DNA from: UBA6115 sp012514225
GTDB lineage: Bacteria > Bacillota > Clostridia > Christensenellales > Aristaeellaceae
Length of the DNA: 64,000 bases
Assembly (NCBI GenBank): GCA_036756425.1
Contig: DAIOLC010000006.1
Coordinates: forward strand, 21,785 to 85,784
Reading direction: 5' to 3'
Shown: positions 7,915 to 16,744 of the stretch, in pieces
Layout of the letters: every line of letters begins with the position of its first letter
Position numbering within the stretch: the first letter of the stretch is position 1
Position numbers and translations under genes: made by a program
Notes under the pieces: generated by a model
Databases searched by the model: none
What the model was told of the DNA's origin: nothing
The model's input: only the letters and a program-made list of their open reading frames with translations

Positions 7915-9057
7915 TCAGCGCAGGAAGCGGGTCATCATATAGCCGGTGGCGCCCTCGTGCTTCACCTGGGCCCACTCGCCCCCGGCGATCAGGATGCTGA
8001 CCAGGCTGCCGTGGGGCACCTGCAGGGTGATGGCGCCGGACAGGCTGGGCCGCGTGCGCAGGTTGACGTAGGTGCCGTCGGGGTGGGTCACCGTGCGCAT
8101 GGGGGTGAGGGGCATGCCGTGGAGCGTCAGGAAGCGGGTCATCATATAGCCGCCCTTGCCGGTGGAGGGGATGTAGACGCGGCTCCAGTTCACCCCCTGC
8201 ATCCGGACGGACACGGGGGTTCCGCCGGGATAGGAGGCGATGACGCGGCTGGAGGTGGAGGGCTGCTCGCGCAGGTTGAGGCTGCTGCCGATGTTGGTGA
8301 CCACGGCGTTGGTGGGGCCGGGGTCCACGGGCGGCGTCGGGGGCGAGGGCGGGGTGACGCCGCCGGAGGCGGTCAGGAAATTGGCGTCCATGAAGCCGAA
8401 GGTGCCGGCCATGGAGATGTACCAGAACCGGGTGCCCCTCAGGTAGACGTTCACTATCGTGCCCGGGGCGGCCTGGCCGATGACGCCGGAGGAATACGAA
8501 GGCGCGTTGCGCAGGTTGACGCTGCCGCCGTTGCTGCTGTAGACGCGCGCGGTGCCGAGGGCGCCGCTGCCGCCGCCGGATATGCGGACGAACTCGCTTT
8601 TGAAGTAGCCGCGCATCCCGGAGACCTCCACGTGGTACCAGCCGTAGATTTCGCCCAGCACGGTGAAGGTGGTCCCGTTGTAGAAGATGCCCAGGACCGG
8701 CGAATTGTAGGAGGGTTGCTGGCGGAGGTTGAGGTAGGAGGAGCTCACCACCACGCCCACGGAGCCGGTGCCGCCGGAGGCGGTCGCCATGCGCAGGAAG
8801 GAGGAGCTGAAGTAGCCGGAGGCGCCGTCCTGCATGGACCGGCCCTGAATCCAGCCGCCATAGGTGGCGTCCACGCGCACCCACTGCCCGCCCGAAACGC
8901 CCCCGATGATGGGATAACCCGTCCCGGGGCCGGAGCGGATGTTCAGCCGGCTGGTGTTGACCACCAGGGCATACCCGGCGTGCGCGGCATTCGCGTGGGG
9001 AAGCGCTGAAAACAGCAGCAGGGCCGCCAGCAGCAGCGCGGTCCAATTCCGTTTCAT
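7915..9057 (-). CDS. Exported protein with five SH3-like (SH3b) repeats
   Basis: A 380-aa exported protein. The signal peptide (about 1-24, ending ANAAH) is followed by five bacterial SH3 domains. Each begins with the characteristic N-(I/L)-R-x-x-P/G-S motif (LNIRSGPG, LNLRQQPS, VNLRNAPS, LNLREQPS, VNLRTRPS) and ends in a G-Y/F-(M/F)-x-x-F motif. A proline-rich linker separates repeats three and four. Such domains usually bind peptidoglycan cross-bridges. No catalytic domain is present, so it looks like a wall-binding or scaffolding protein. A TATACT-type -10 lies at 9095-9090 on the minus strand and an AGGAGG site before the ATG, so it is probably transcribed separately. Confidence 0.88.
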   Translation of the reverse strand: MKRNWTALLLAALLLFSALPHANAAHAGYALVVNTSRLNIRSGPGTGYPIIGGVSGGQWVRVDATYGGWIQGRSMQDGASGYFSSSFLRMATASGGTGSVGVVVSSSYLNLRQQPSYNSPVLGIFYNGTTFTVLGEIYGWYHVEVSGMRGYFKSEFVRISGGGSGALGTARVYSSNGGSVNLRNAPSYSSGVIGQAAPGTIVNVYLRGTRFWYISMAGTFGFMDANFLTASGGVTPPSPPTPPVDPGPTNAVVTNIGSSLNLREQPSTSSRVIASYPGGTPVSVRMQGVNWSRVYIPSTGKGGYMMTRFLTLHGMPLTPMRTVTHPDGTYVNLRTRPSLSGAITLQVPHGSLVSILIAGGEWAQVKHEGATGYMMTRFLR

Positions 9058-9131
9058 GGAGCGTCCTCCTTTGTTCCTCAGTCTCCGACAGTATAACGCA
9101 TCCGGACGCGTTTTTCCTGCCCGGGCTGAAA

Positions 9132-10253
9132 TCAGGGCAGAAAATCCAGCAGCGCGCGGTCCATCACGTCAAACCCCCGCGCCGTCAGGCGCAGACGGCC
9201 TTCCTTTTCCTCCAGCAGCCCCCGGGCCAGGTTGTCGGCGACCGCCTCCGGGAACACCGCCCGGATTCCCGCCCCCTGCGCCCGCCCAAAGGCCGCGAGG
9301 TCCAGGCCGTCCTTCAGCCTTAGCCCCAGCATCACGCGCTCGAAGGCGGCGTCCTGCCGGGAGACGGCCTCCTCCTCCGGCGCCGCGCCCGAAAGGTAGT
9401 CCGCGATGCCCGGCGGGTTGCGCCGTCGCCTGCCCCTGGAAAAACCGGCGGCGGAGGCGCCGAAGCCCAGGTATTCCTCGTAGTTCCAGCAGTTGAGGTT
9501 GTGCCGGCAGCGGAAGCCCGGGCGCGCGAAATTGCTGATTTCGTACTGGGCGAAGCCCGCGGCTTCCAGGAAGCGGACGGCGTTCCAGTACATTTCCCGC
9601 TCCTCCTCCTCACCCGGCATTTCGAGGCCGCCCCGCTGAACCTCGCGGGAAAGCGGCGTGCCCTCCTCCAGGATGAGGCTGTAGCAGGACAGGTGGTCGG
9701 GGCGCAGGCCGAGGGCGCGCTCCAGCGTTTCTTTCAGGCCCGCCCAGCCCTGCCCCGGCAGGCCGCTCATGAGGTCCAGGTTCAGGTTGGCGAACCCGGC
9801 CTGGCGCGCCAGGCGGACGGAGGCCTCCACGTCCGCCCACCGGTGGGCGCGGCCCAGCAGGCGCAGTTCCCCCTCCTTCGCGCTCTGGGCGCCCAGGGAC
9901 AGGCGGTTGGCGCCGTTTTCCCGCAAGGCGGCCAGGAAGGCGGGCGTCAGGGTGCCGGGGTTGGCCTCGCAGGTGATTTCGGCGTCCGGCGCCAGGCTGA
10001 AGGCCTCGCGCAGCGCGCGGAGCACTTCCGAAATCTGCCCCGGCTCCATCAGGGAGGGTGTGCCGCCGCCCAGGAAGACCGTGTCTGCGGCGGGCCGGCC
10101 CAATTCCGCGCCGCGCGCGCGGATTTCGGCGCAGACAGCCCGGGCATAGGGCGCCCGCAGCGCCTCCTGCCCGGGAGAGGAGGGGAAGTCGCAGTAGGCG
10201 CACTTGCTGCGGCAGAAGGGGAAGTGGACGTAAAGCCCCAGGGGTTTCGCCAT
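9132..10253 (-). CDS. hemW: Radical SAM family heme chaperone HemW (coproporphyrinogen III oxidase-like)
   Basis: A 373-residue radical SAM protein. The CxxxCxxC cluster motif is at Cys14, Cys18 and Cys21, inside YVHFPFCRSKCAYCDF, followed by FLGGGTPSL and the HemW-type HNLNCWNYEEYLGFG motif. The C-terminal HemN domain is present. HemW proteins bind heme and deliver it to respiratory enzymes; many Clostridia keep them without full heme synthesis. The start codon overlaps the stop of the aminopeptidase gene (TGATG). It is the last gene of a four-gene minus-strand set. The presence of the HN-x-x-W motif favours HemW over HemN. Confidence 0.9.
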   Translation of the reverse strand: MAKPLGLYVHFPFCRSKCAYCDFPSSPGQEALRAPYARAVCAEIRARGAELGRPAADTVFLGGGTPSLMEPGQISEVLRALREAFSLAPDAEITCEANPGTLTPAFLAALRENGANRLSLGAQSAKEGELRLLGRAHRWADVEASVRLARQAGFANLNLDLMSGLPGQGWAGLKETLERALGLRPDHLSCYSLILEEGTPLSREVQRGGLEMPGEEEEREMYWNAVRFLEAAGFAQYEISNFARPGFRCRHNLNCWNYEEYLGFGASAAGFSRGRRRRNPPGIADYLSGAAPEEEAVSRQDAAFERVMLGLRLKDGLDLAAFGRAQGAGIRAVFPEAVADNLARGLLEEKEGRLRLTARGFDVMDRALLDFLP

Positions 10254-11371
10254 CAGCCCTTGAGCGCCTCGGGGTTGAGCGCCTGCAGGTCCTCCGGCAC
10301 GAACCGGCCGTCGCGGCGGATGAGCTCGTCGTCGAAATACATGTCCCCCCCGCCGTACGCGGGCGTCTGGATTTTGACCAGGTCCCAGTGGATGACCGAC
10401 TGGTTGCCGTTGTCCGCCTCCTCGTAGCACCGCCCGGGCGTGAAGTGGAAGGAGCCGGCGATTTTCTCGTCGAACAGCGTGTCCTTCATGGGCGCCGTGA
10501 TGTAGGGGTTCACGCCGATGGCGAACTCGCCCACGTAGCGCGCGCCCTCGTCGCTGTCGAGAATCTGGTTGAGCAGCGCCTCCCGGCTGCCGGTCGCCTC
10601 GACGATTTTGCCCTTCCGGAAGGTGAGCGTGACGTCCTCGTGGGTCAGCCCCTGGTAGAGGGAGGGGGCGTTGAAGCGCACGGTGCCCTCCACGCTGTCG
10701 CGGACCGGGGCGGTGAAAATCTCGCCGTCGGGAATGTTGAGCGCCCCGGCGCACTTGACGGGGGGGATGCCCTTGATGGAGAACCGCAAATCGGTGCCCT
10801 GCCCGGTCAGGCGCACCCGGTCGGCCTTGCGCATCCGCTCGGCCAGGGGCTCCATCGCACGGTCCATGCGCGCGTAGTCCATGGTGCACACGTCGAAGTA
10901 ATAGTCCTCGAAGGCCGCGGTCGACATCCCGGCCAGCTGCGCCATGCCGGCAGTCGGGTAGCGCAGCACCACCCAGCGGGTTTTCGGCACGCGGATTCTG
11001 GCGTGGACCATCTCCCCGTAGGTGCGGTTGAACAGGCGGTTCTGCTCCTCCGGCACGTCGGAAAACTCGAAGGCGTTCTCCCCGCCCCGGACGCCGATGT
11101 AGGCCTGGCACTGGCCCATCTCCTCCGCGTCCTTGCGGGCCAGCCAGAGCAGCTGCTCCTCGCTGTAGCCGCGCTGCAGCACGCGCTGGATGCGGTTGTC
11201 GATGACCTTGACGTTGGGCAGGCCGCCGGCCTCGAAGACCGATTGCGCCAACGCCTCGCCCATCGCGCTGTCCACGCCGCGCAGGTCGATCCACACGCGG
11301 TCGCCGGGGCGCACCTTGCAGGAAAAGTTCACCAGGACGTCGGCCAGTTTGGCCTGCCGGGGGTCTGTCAT
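10253..11371 (-). CDS. M29 family aminopeptidase (AmpS-like)
   Basis: Cytosolic metallo-aminopeptidase of the M29/thermophilic metalloprotease family, 372 aa, a usual length. Family motifs: an ALNIPDGEIFTAPVRDSVEG stretch, GEFAIGVNPY, DEKIAGSFHFTPG and NGNQSVIHWDLV, which supply the Glu, His and Asp ligands of the two-metal site. It overlaps hemW at TGATG and lies 13 nt after the acyltransferase gene. It hydrolyses N-terminal residues from peptides, probably a general peptide-turnover enzyme. No special link to its neighbours is visible. Confidence 0.92.
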   Translation of the reverse strand: MTDPRQAKLADVLVNFSCKVRPGDRVWIDLRGVDSAMGEALAQSVFEAGGLPNVKVIDNRIQRVLQRGYSEEQLLWLARKDAEEMGQCQAYIGVRGGENAFEFSDVPEEQNRLFNRTYGEMVHARIRVPKTRWVVLRYPTAGMAQLAGMSTAAFEDYYFDVCTMDYARMDRAMEPLAERMRKADRVRLTGQGTDLRFSIKGIPPVKCAGALNIPDGEIFTAPVRDSVEGTVRFNAPSLYQGLTHEDVTLTFRKGKIVEATGSREALLNQILDSDEGARYVGEFAIGVNPYITAPMKDTLFDEKIAGSFHFTPGRCYEEADNGNQSVIHWDLVKIQTPAYGGGDMYFDDELIRRDGRFVPEDLQALNPEALKG

Positions 11372-11384
11372 GGGGGTTCCTCCT

Positions 11385-12578
11385 TTACGCTTTGGCGGTT
11401 TTGGCGCACCGCCTGAAAACGGGGCGCTCGACGAGGTAGGTGATGAGGGCGGAGATGGCCAGCGTCAGCCCCAGGGCCAGCAGCAGGTAGGGGATTTGCC
11501 AGGCGCGCTCCTGGGCCATGTGCGGGTTCTGGGAGGCGGAAGGCGGGACGCGCCAGGTTTTCAGCTGCAGGGCGACGACCTGGTGCCACATGTAAAACTG
11601 GAAGCTGACGGCCGCCAGGAAGGCGGTGACTCGGTTGCCCAGCAGCAGCCGCACGCCCGAAAAGCCCAGGGAGGCGCCGATGAAGGCCAGCGCGGTGAGG
11701 GCGGACTGGGTGAAGCGGATGCCCATCTGGCCGCGGCGGATGGCCTCGCCCGCGCCCTGCAGGGCCTGCTCCCGCACCAGGGCGGCCAGCCCCACCAGGG
11801 CGGCCAGCAGCACGGCGGTCATGAACGCGCGCCGGAGCCCGTCGTCCTTCCCCGTTTTTTCCAGCCGGGCGAACACCGCGGCCGCCAGCAGGCCGTTGGC
11901 GTAGACGTCCAGGAAGCCGGGCAATTGGTTGACCAGCATCACGGTGCTGGGCTGCGCGGCCGCGAAGGCGCGAAAGGCGAACGCGAGGGACGCCATGCCC
12001 AGGTAGGTGACCAGCGGCATCCGGCGGAAGGCGCGGGCCAGCAGGGGGAAGAGCAGGTAGAACTGCACCTCCACCCCCAGCGTCCACAGCACGCCGTTTA
12101 ACGGGGTGCCCAGCGTGGAGAAGGCGAACAGCGGGTGGGTGAAGGTCAGGTGGGCCGTCCAGTCCCGGAGGGCGGCCCAGGCGTCCGCGTAGCGCCGTTC
12201 CGGCAGGGCCACCAGCAGGAAGACCGCCAGCAGGTTGAGCACGTAGGTGGGCACAATCCTGCAGAAGCGCCGCCGGTAAAACCCGGAGAAGCCGGGCGGC
12301 TGCCGCCCGGCTTCCCTCGCCCGCGCGAAGGGCAGGTAGAGCAGGAAGCCGCTGAGCAGCAGCATCCCGTCCACCCAGAGGTAGCCCGTCCGCAGCCAGG
12401 GGTCCAGGCTGACGAAGCGGCCCAACCAGGAGAAGGAGGGCGTCAGCCAGCTTTGCTGCCAGAGGTGGAAGGCGGCGACGGAAAACACCATCAGGAAGCG
12501 GAGGCCGTCCAGCGCCGGGACCGGCTCCCCGGGGCGCAGCTCCGTCCGCTCCCTGTACCAGGCGATGGCCTTGCGCAT
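11385..12578 (-). CDS. Acyltransferase family 3 (OafA/YrhL-type) membrane protein
   Basis: Integral membrane O-acyltransferase, 397 aa, about ten hydrophobic segments. The N-terminal PALDGLRFLMVFSVAAFHLW contains the conserved R/H of the family (LDGLR...FH). GVLWTLGVEVQFYLLFPLL matches the second conserved SLxxExQFY-like motif. The enzymes acetylate or acylate extracytoplasmic polysaccharides, peptidoglycan or lipid-linked glycans. The gene overlaps the upstream TPR-protein stop (TGATG), implying coupled translation. The target polymer is unknown; the polyglutamate and surface genes nearby suggest an envelope substrate (inference). Confidence 0.9.
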   Translation of the reverse strand: MRKAIAWYRERTELRPGEPVPALDGLRFLMVFSVAAFHLWQQSWLTPSFSWLGRFVSLDPWLRTGYLWVDGMLLLSGFLLYLPFARAREAGRQPPGFSGFYRRRFCRIVPTYVLNLLAVFLLVALPERRYADAWAALRDWTAHLTFTHPLFAFSTLGTPLNGVLWTLGVEVQFYLLFPLLARAFRRMPLVTYLGMASLAFAFRAFAAAQPSTVMLVNQLPGFLDVYANGLLAAAVFARLEKTGKDDGLRRAFMTAVLLAALVGLAALVREQALQGAGEAIRRGQMGIRFTQSALTALAFIGASLGFSGVRLLLGNRVTAFLAAVSFQFYMWHQVVALQLKTWRVPPSASQNPHMAQERAWQIPYLLLALGLTLAISALITYLVERPVFRRCAKTAKA

Positions 12579-15388
12579 CAGTCCTCAACCCGGACGCACT
12601 TGTACTGCCTCTGGGTCTGGGAATTGCGCAGCGACAGGGACTTGGGCCGCAGGTCGACGATGCGCCAGGGCATGTCGAGCTCCTCCGGCCGGTCGCCCAC
12701 CTGCAGGGTATAGCCCTGGGCGAAGTAGAACATCTCCTTGCCCTCCATGCTGCAGGTGCCGTCGTCGCGGAAGATGAACACCGCCCCGCGGTTGGACTCC
12801 CAGGTGCCGATGATTTCGTAGGAGGCGCGTTTCAGCTTGCGCGTGCTCACGTCCTTGTAGTCCAGGATGTTGCGGTAGTAGACCAGCGCCTCGTAGGGCT
12901 TCTTTTCCGCGTACAGCTGGTCGGCGTAGCGGTAGTTGGCCTCCTTGTACATCTGGTCGACGTCCTTGTACTTTTCGCCCGGGTTTTCCCGGTCCAGGCC
13001 GGAGAGCGCGTCGACGGCGGCCTTGTAGTCCCGGGCCTTCATCGCCGCCTGCGCGGCCGTGTAGGCGGTCTCGTAGTAGGCGTCGAAGCTGGCGTCGCGC
13101 AGCGCGGCCGCGTCCTCGTGCTCCGGGATGAGGGCGTACAGCCGGGCGGCCTCGCCCAGCTCGCCTTTCTCCTGCAGGGCCTTGGCCTGTGCGTAGACGG
13201 AGGACAGGTACAGCTCCTCGGCGTTCTGGTAGCCGCGGACGCCGGAGAGCAGCTCGGCCGCCTGCGCCAGTTCGCCGGCGTTGAGGGCGTCCAGCGCCTG
13301 CAGGTACTGCGCCTCCTGGTAGCGCTCCTGCGCGTCCAGGTAGCCGCCCAGGTCCTGGAACAGGCCGGCGGCCTGGGCGTAGCGCTTCTGCTCCAGGTTC
13401 GCCTGCGCCAGCTGGTAGGTGGCTTTGTTGAGGTAATCGGCGCTTTGCGCATAGCCGTCCAGGGCGGTAAAAGCCTGGGCGGCGGCCTCGTTTTCCCCCT
13501 GGTCCAGCAGCTGGATGGCGGCGTTGTAGCGGGCGCGCCGGGCTTCCTCGGCGGCTTCCGGGTGGTCCTGGATGGCTTCGAAGACCTCGGCCGCGGCGGC
13601 GTACTCCTGTCGGTTGGACAGCGCGATGCCGTGGTCGAACTGCGCCTTTTGGGCCAGTTGCGCGGCGTCCTCGTAGTCCCCGGCCTCCTGGAACAGCCGC
13701 GCCGCGGTCTCCAGGTCGCCGGCCGTGAGCGCGGCCTGGCCCAGATGGTAGCGTGCCTGCGCCAGGGGCTCCAGGGCCTCGGCCACGTCCGGCGCTTCGG
13801 CCAGGCGCTGCGCGGCCTTCGCCCAGTCCTCCTCCTCAAGGGCCGCCAGGCCCATCTGGAAGGAGCTGCGCTGGGAGAGCAGCGCGCTGTCCCGGTAGGC
13901 CAGGATCTGGTCGAAGCTGGCCTTGGCCTTTTCATATTCCCCGGCCTCGAGCGCCTGCACCGCCGGCTCGTAGAGGCATTCGGAGGCGCGGCGGAAGGCG
14001 TCCAGGTAGTCGCCCGCGGCCAGGAATTTCTCCGCCGCCTGCTCGTAGTCCCGGGCGGAGAAGAGCAGCTCGCCCCAGCCGTAATAGGTTTCCTGCAGCT
14101 TCAGTTGGGCGGCCTGGCGCTCCGGCAGCTGTTTGAACAGGGCTTCCGCCTGCGAAAACTCCTTGTTCTCCAGGTGCGAAAGGGCGGGCAGGTAGAGGCA
14201 GTCGTCCGCCAGCTCCCGGGCGTCCAGAAAGCCGCCCAGGGAGAGGAACTTCTCCCGTGCCGTCCCGTAGGCCAGCTCCTCCATCAGGGTCTTGCCCCAG
14301 TCGTATCGCGTCTGCAGCGCCCGCTGGGCGCTGTCGCCGTAGCCGTCCAGGCTGTCGAACAACTCGGCGGCGGCGCCGTAATCCCCGCCGCCCAGCAGCA
14401 GCTCCGCCCGGCTGTAGCGTGCCTGGTCGGCCTTCTGCCCGCTGTCCCGATAGCCGCCAAGGGCCTGGAACACCTCCTCGGCGCTGCGGAAGGCCGTCGC
14501 ATTGCCGGAGGACATGAAGCCCTCGGCCTTGCGGTAGTCCGCCTCTTTCGCGAGGTCAGCGCTGTCCCGGTACTCCTTCAGCGCCAGGTATTTCTCCCGG
14601 GCCGCGTCGTAATCCCGGTCTTCCATCAGGCGGCCGGCCTGGAAGTAGTGGTAAGCCGGCAGGCCCCAGGTGACCAGGGCGAAGGCCGAGAAGGCCAGCA
14701 GCAGGGCGGCGAGCCCCGAGTAGGCCAGCCTTTTGGCGCGCCGGCGGCGCTTCTGCTCCTTTTGCTCACGCTCCTCCTGCATCCGCCCGGCTTCCAGGCG
14801 GGCGGCGTGGGCCTTCTCCTCCATCTCGCTGTCCACCCGGTAGATGGCGGTCTCCACCGCCGCCTTGTTGAATCGGGTGAACTGCTCGTGCTTGTCCCGC
14901 CCGCAGCGCAGGCACGCCTCCGTGCTGGCGGCGTTGGGGCGGCCGCACACGCACACCCAGAGCGGCCCCTGGTCGCTGGGGTACTGCAGGGCGTCCTCCC
15001 CGGCCATCTGCCGCAGCACGTCCAGCTGACGGGAGGGCTCCAGGCGGGCGGCCTTGTACTCGGTCATCTCGCCCGCGCCGCGGCGCCAGACGGTGCCGTC
15101 CTCAAACCACACCTTCTCGATGATGAAGTCCATCCGGTCGGCCTGCTCGCCGTCCTCCACCGCGGCCAGCACCTCAAAGGCGCTGCGCGGCTCCCCGGAT
15201 ATGCCCTGGATGCGCTCCACCTGCCGGGCGTACTGGCCGCCCTCCGCGTCGAAGCTCAGGAAGGCGGCCTGCAGGGAGACCACCGCTTTCTCGGAGAGGT
15301 TGAACAGGTTGAGCCGGACCACGGGGTACTCCGCCGTGGGCAGCTTGAAGTGCCACAGCTCAACCGGGCAGGTCAGGTCGATTTTCAT
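12578..15388 (-). CDS. Large membrane protein with zinc-ribbon-like Cys cluster and about 13 TPR-like repeats
   Basis: A 936-aa protein of unknown function. Residues 1-140 form a soluble N-terminal domain. A four-cysteine cluster follows (Cys146, 148, 159, 162; C-x-C...C-x2-C), resembling a small zinc ribbon. Then come a charged coiled region (about 180-216), one transmembrane helix (about 217-240), and a long run of TPR/Sel1-like units of about 45 residues (Y-x-x-A-x-x-x-F-x-x-L-G-x-Y-x-D-S/A). The last 80 residues (GTWESNRGAVFIFRDDGTC) look like a small beta-barrel domain. The topology suggests a cytoplasmic sensor linked to an extracellular scaffold. It heads the acyltransferase, M29 and hemW operon. 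Confidence 0.75.
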   Translation of the reverse strand: MKIDLTCPVELWHFKLPTAEYPVVRLNLFNLSEKAVVSLQAAFLSFDAEGGQYARQVERIQGISGEPRSAFEVLAAVEDGEQADRMDFIIEKVWFEDGTVWRRGAGEMTEYKAARLEPSRQLDVLRQMAGEDALQYPSDQGPLWVCVCGRPNAASTEACLRCGRDKHEQFTRFNKAAVETAIYRVDSEMEEKAHAARLEAGRMQEEREQKEQKRRRRAKRLAYSGLAALLLAFSAFALVTWGLPAYHYFQAGRLMEDRDYDAAREKYLALKEYRDSADLAKEADYRKAEGFMSSGNATAFRSAEEVFQALGGYRDSGQKADQARYSRAELLLGGGDYGAAAELFDSLDGYGDSAQRALQTRYDWGKTLMEELAYGTAREKFLSLGGFLDARELADDCLYLPALSHLENKEFSQAEALFKQLPERQAAQLKLQETYYGWGELLFSARDYEQAAEKFLAAGDYLDAFRRASECLYEPAVQALEAGEYEKAKASFDQILAYRDSALLSQRSSFQMGLAALEEEDWAKAAQRLAEAPDVAEALEPLAQARYHLGQAALTAGDLETAARLFQEAGDYEDAAQLAQKAQFDHGIALSNRQEYAAAAEVFEAIQDHPEAAEEARRARYNAAIQLLDQGENEAAAQAFTALDGYAQSADYLNKATYQLAQANLEQKRYAQAAGLFQDLGGYLDAQERYQEAQYLQALDALNAGELAQAAELLSGVRGYQNAEELYLSSVYAQAKALQEKGELGEAARLYALIPEHEDAAALRDASFDAYYETAYTAAQAAMKARDYKAAVDALSGLDRENPGEKYKDVDQMYKEANYRYADQLYAEKKPYEALVYYRNILDYKDVSTRKLKRASYEIIGTWESNRGAVFIFRDDGTCSMEGKEMFYFAQGYTLQVGDRPEELDMPWRIVDLRPKSLSLRNSQTQRQYKCVRVED

Positions 15389-15589
15389 CCTCGGGCCTTC
15401 CCTTCTGCGGGGTGCGGTCGCAACGCGCTTATCCTCGACTCAATCGCAAACGCTTCGATGGGACGGTCTTTCTGCGTCCCCGCCTTGCTTGTTTCACTCG
15501 GCGCAGACCCCGGCTGCGCCCCGCTTTTCCGGCTTGGCGGAGCCAACAAAACTTTCATCCCCTCAGCGCGTTTACCCATTCGTCTGGTC

Positions 15590-16744
15590 TTACAGGTAGG
15601 TGATGGTCATGCTGACCAGCAGGTCGTCGATGAAGTCCAGGATCAGGGCGGCCTTGCCGCTTTCCACGTCCGTCACGTAGTAAAGCTGGTCGGCCTCCAG
15701 CCCCCGCACCAGGGCGCCGAAGGGCGGGACCTGGCCCTCCGCGTCGCCGTAGAGCGCGCCGCCTTCCTCCGGCAGCGCCTCGCCGTGCTCGAAGCGGCTG
15801 ATGGCCTGGGCCAGGGTGTCCCCGATGCGCAGCCCGCGCGGGCCTTCGCCCAGGCCGTCGGATACCGTCAGGCGCAGGGCGCTGTCCTTTTCGCCTTCCA
15901 CCTTCAACACGGCCTCCACGCCCGGCCACTGCAGGGTGACGAGCCGGGCGCTCCCGTCCTCGGCGGATTCCTCGTTGGCCGGCTCGCCCAGCACGCGGAC
16001 GGCGTCCTGCCGGGTCATGTCCACGAAGTCCAGCCCGGAGAGCACCAGGTCTTCCCTGGAGAGGGCCAGGGCGCCCTGCCCGGAGTAGGCGAAATAGGCG
16101 GTCTGCTCCTGCGTTTCCCGCAGGGTGTCCAGCGCCTCGGCGGCCTCCTGCTGGGTGAGGGGCTGGGCGGAGGTGAAGCTGCGCACGGCCGACACGTACC
16201 CGCCTTCCAGGGTGAACTGCAGCCCCGCGCGGCTGACGCCCTCGCCGGTCTGGTAATACACGTCGTACTCCGCCAGCAGCAGCCGCTGCCCGTCCCGGAG
16301 GACGAACCCGGCGCCCACGGCGGCCGGCAGCTCGCCGGAGATGTAGAGCACCGCGCTGTCCCGCTTGCCGGAGAGGAAGGCGTTGTCGTTGCGGAACAGG
16401 GCCAGCAGCTCCCGCTCGCCCATGCCGACGGCCGCGCCCCGCGGCGCGGCGGGCGCCCCCTCTTCCCCGTGGCCGCCGTGCGTCAGCGCGGCGCCCAGCA
16501 CCGGGGAGTCCGCGCTCACGTCCTGGGTGGACAGCAGCAGCTCATAGCCCTCGCCTGCGACGAGGAAACCGCCTTCCTCCGCGCGGGCCTGCGGCGGGTC
16601 CTTCAGGGCGAAGGCCAGGACGGCCTGGTTGAACTGCTCGATTTCCGCCAGGGACAGCGGCGCGGGCGCCTCCTCCGTCAGGGCGGGCAGCGCGATGGCC
16701 AGCGACAGGGCGGCGGTCAGCACCAGGGAAAAGAGGCGTTTCAT
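15590..16744 (-). CDS. Exported protein of unknown function in the TlpA/polyferredoxin operon
   Basis: A 384-aa protein with a clear signal peptide (about 1-24, ending TEEAPAP), no lipobox and no further membrane segment. I do not recognise a family. Its C-terminal third (FVDMTRQDAVRVLGEPANEE and GLRIGDTLAQAISRFEHG) resembles the repeated small alpha-beta modules of outer-surface proteins that track gene-product thresholds (SmpA/BamE-like GMT-x-x-x-V-x-x-x-LG pattern), but that is only a resemblance. The ATG overlaps the polyferredoxin stop (ATGA), so it is translationally coupled and probably works with the extracytoplasmic redox proteins encoded upstream. Confidence 0.7.
   Translation of the reverse strand: MKRLFSLVLTAALSLAIALPALTEEAPAPLSLAEIEQFNQAVLAFALKDPPQARAEEGGFLVAGEGYELLLSTQDVSADSPVLGAALTHGGHGEEGAPAAPRGAAVGMGERELLALFRNDNAFLSGKRDSAVLYISGELPAAVGAGFVLRDGQRLLLAEYDVYYQTGEGVSRAGLQFTLEGGYVSAVRSFTSAQPLTQQEAAEALDTLRETQEQTAYFAYSGQGALALSREDLVLSGLDFVDMTRQDAVRVLGEPANEESAEDGSARLVTLQWPGVEAVLKVEGEKDSALRLTVSDGLGEGPRGLRIGDTLAQAISRFEHGEALPEEGGALYGDAEGQVPPFGALVRGLEADQLYYVTDVESGKAALILDFIDDLLVSMTITYL

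Noticed and set aside
15385..15579. Minus-strand frame of 64 codons between the TPR gene and the redox operon.
   Set aside because: Low-complexity Ser/Pro/Arg content, no ribosome site, no domain, and it crosses the start region of the TPR gene. Looks like intergenic sequence.
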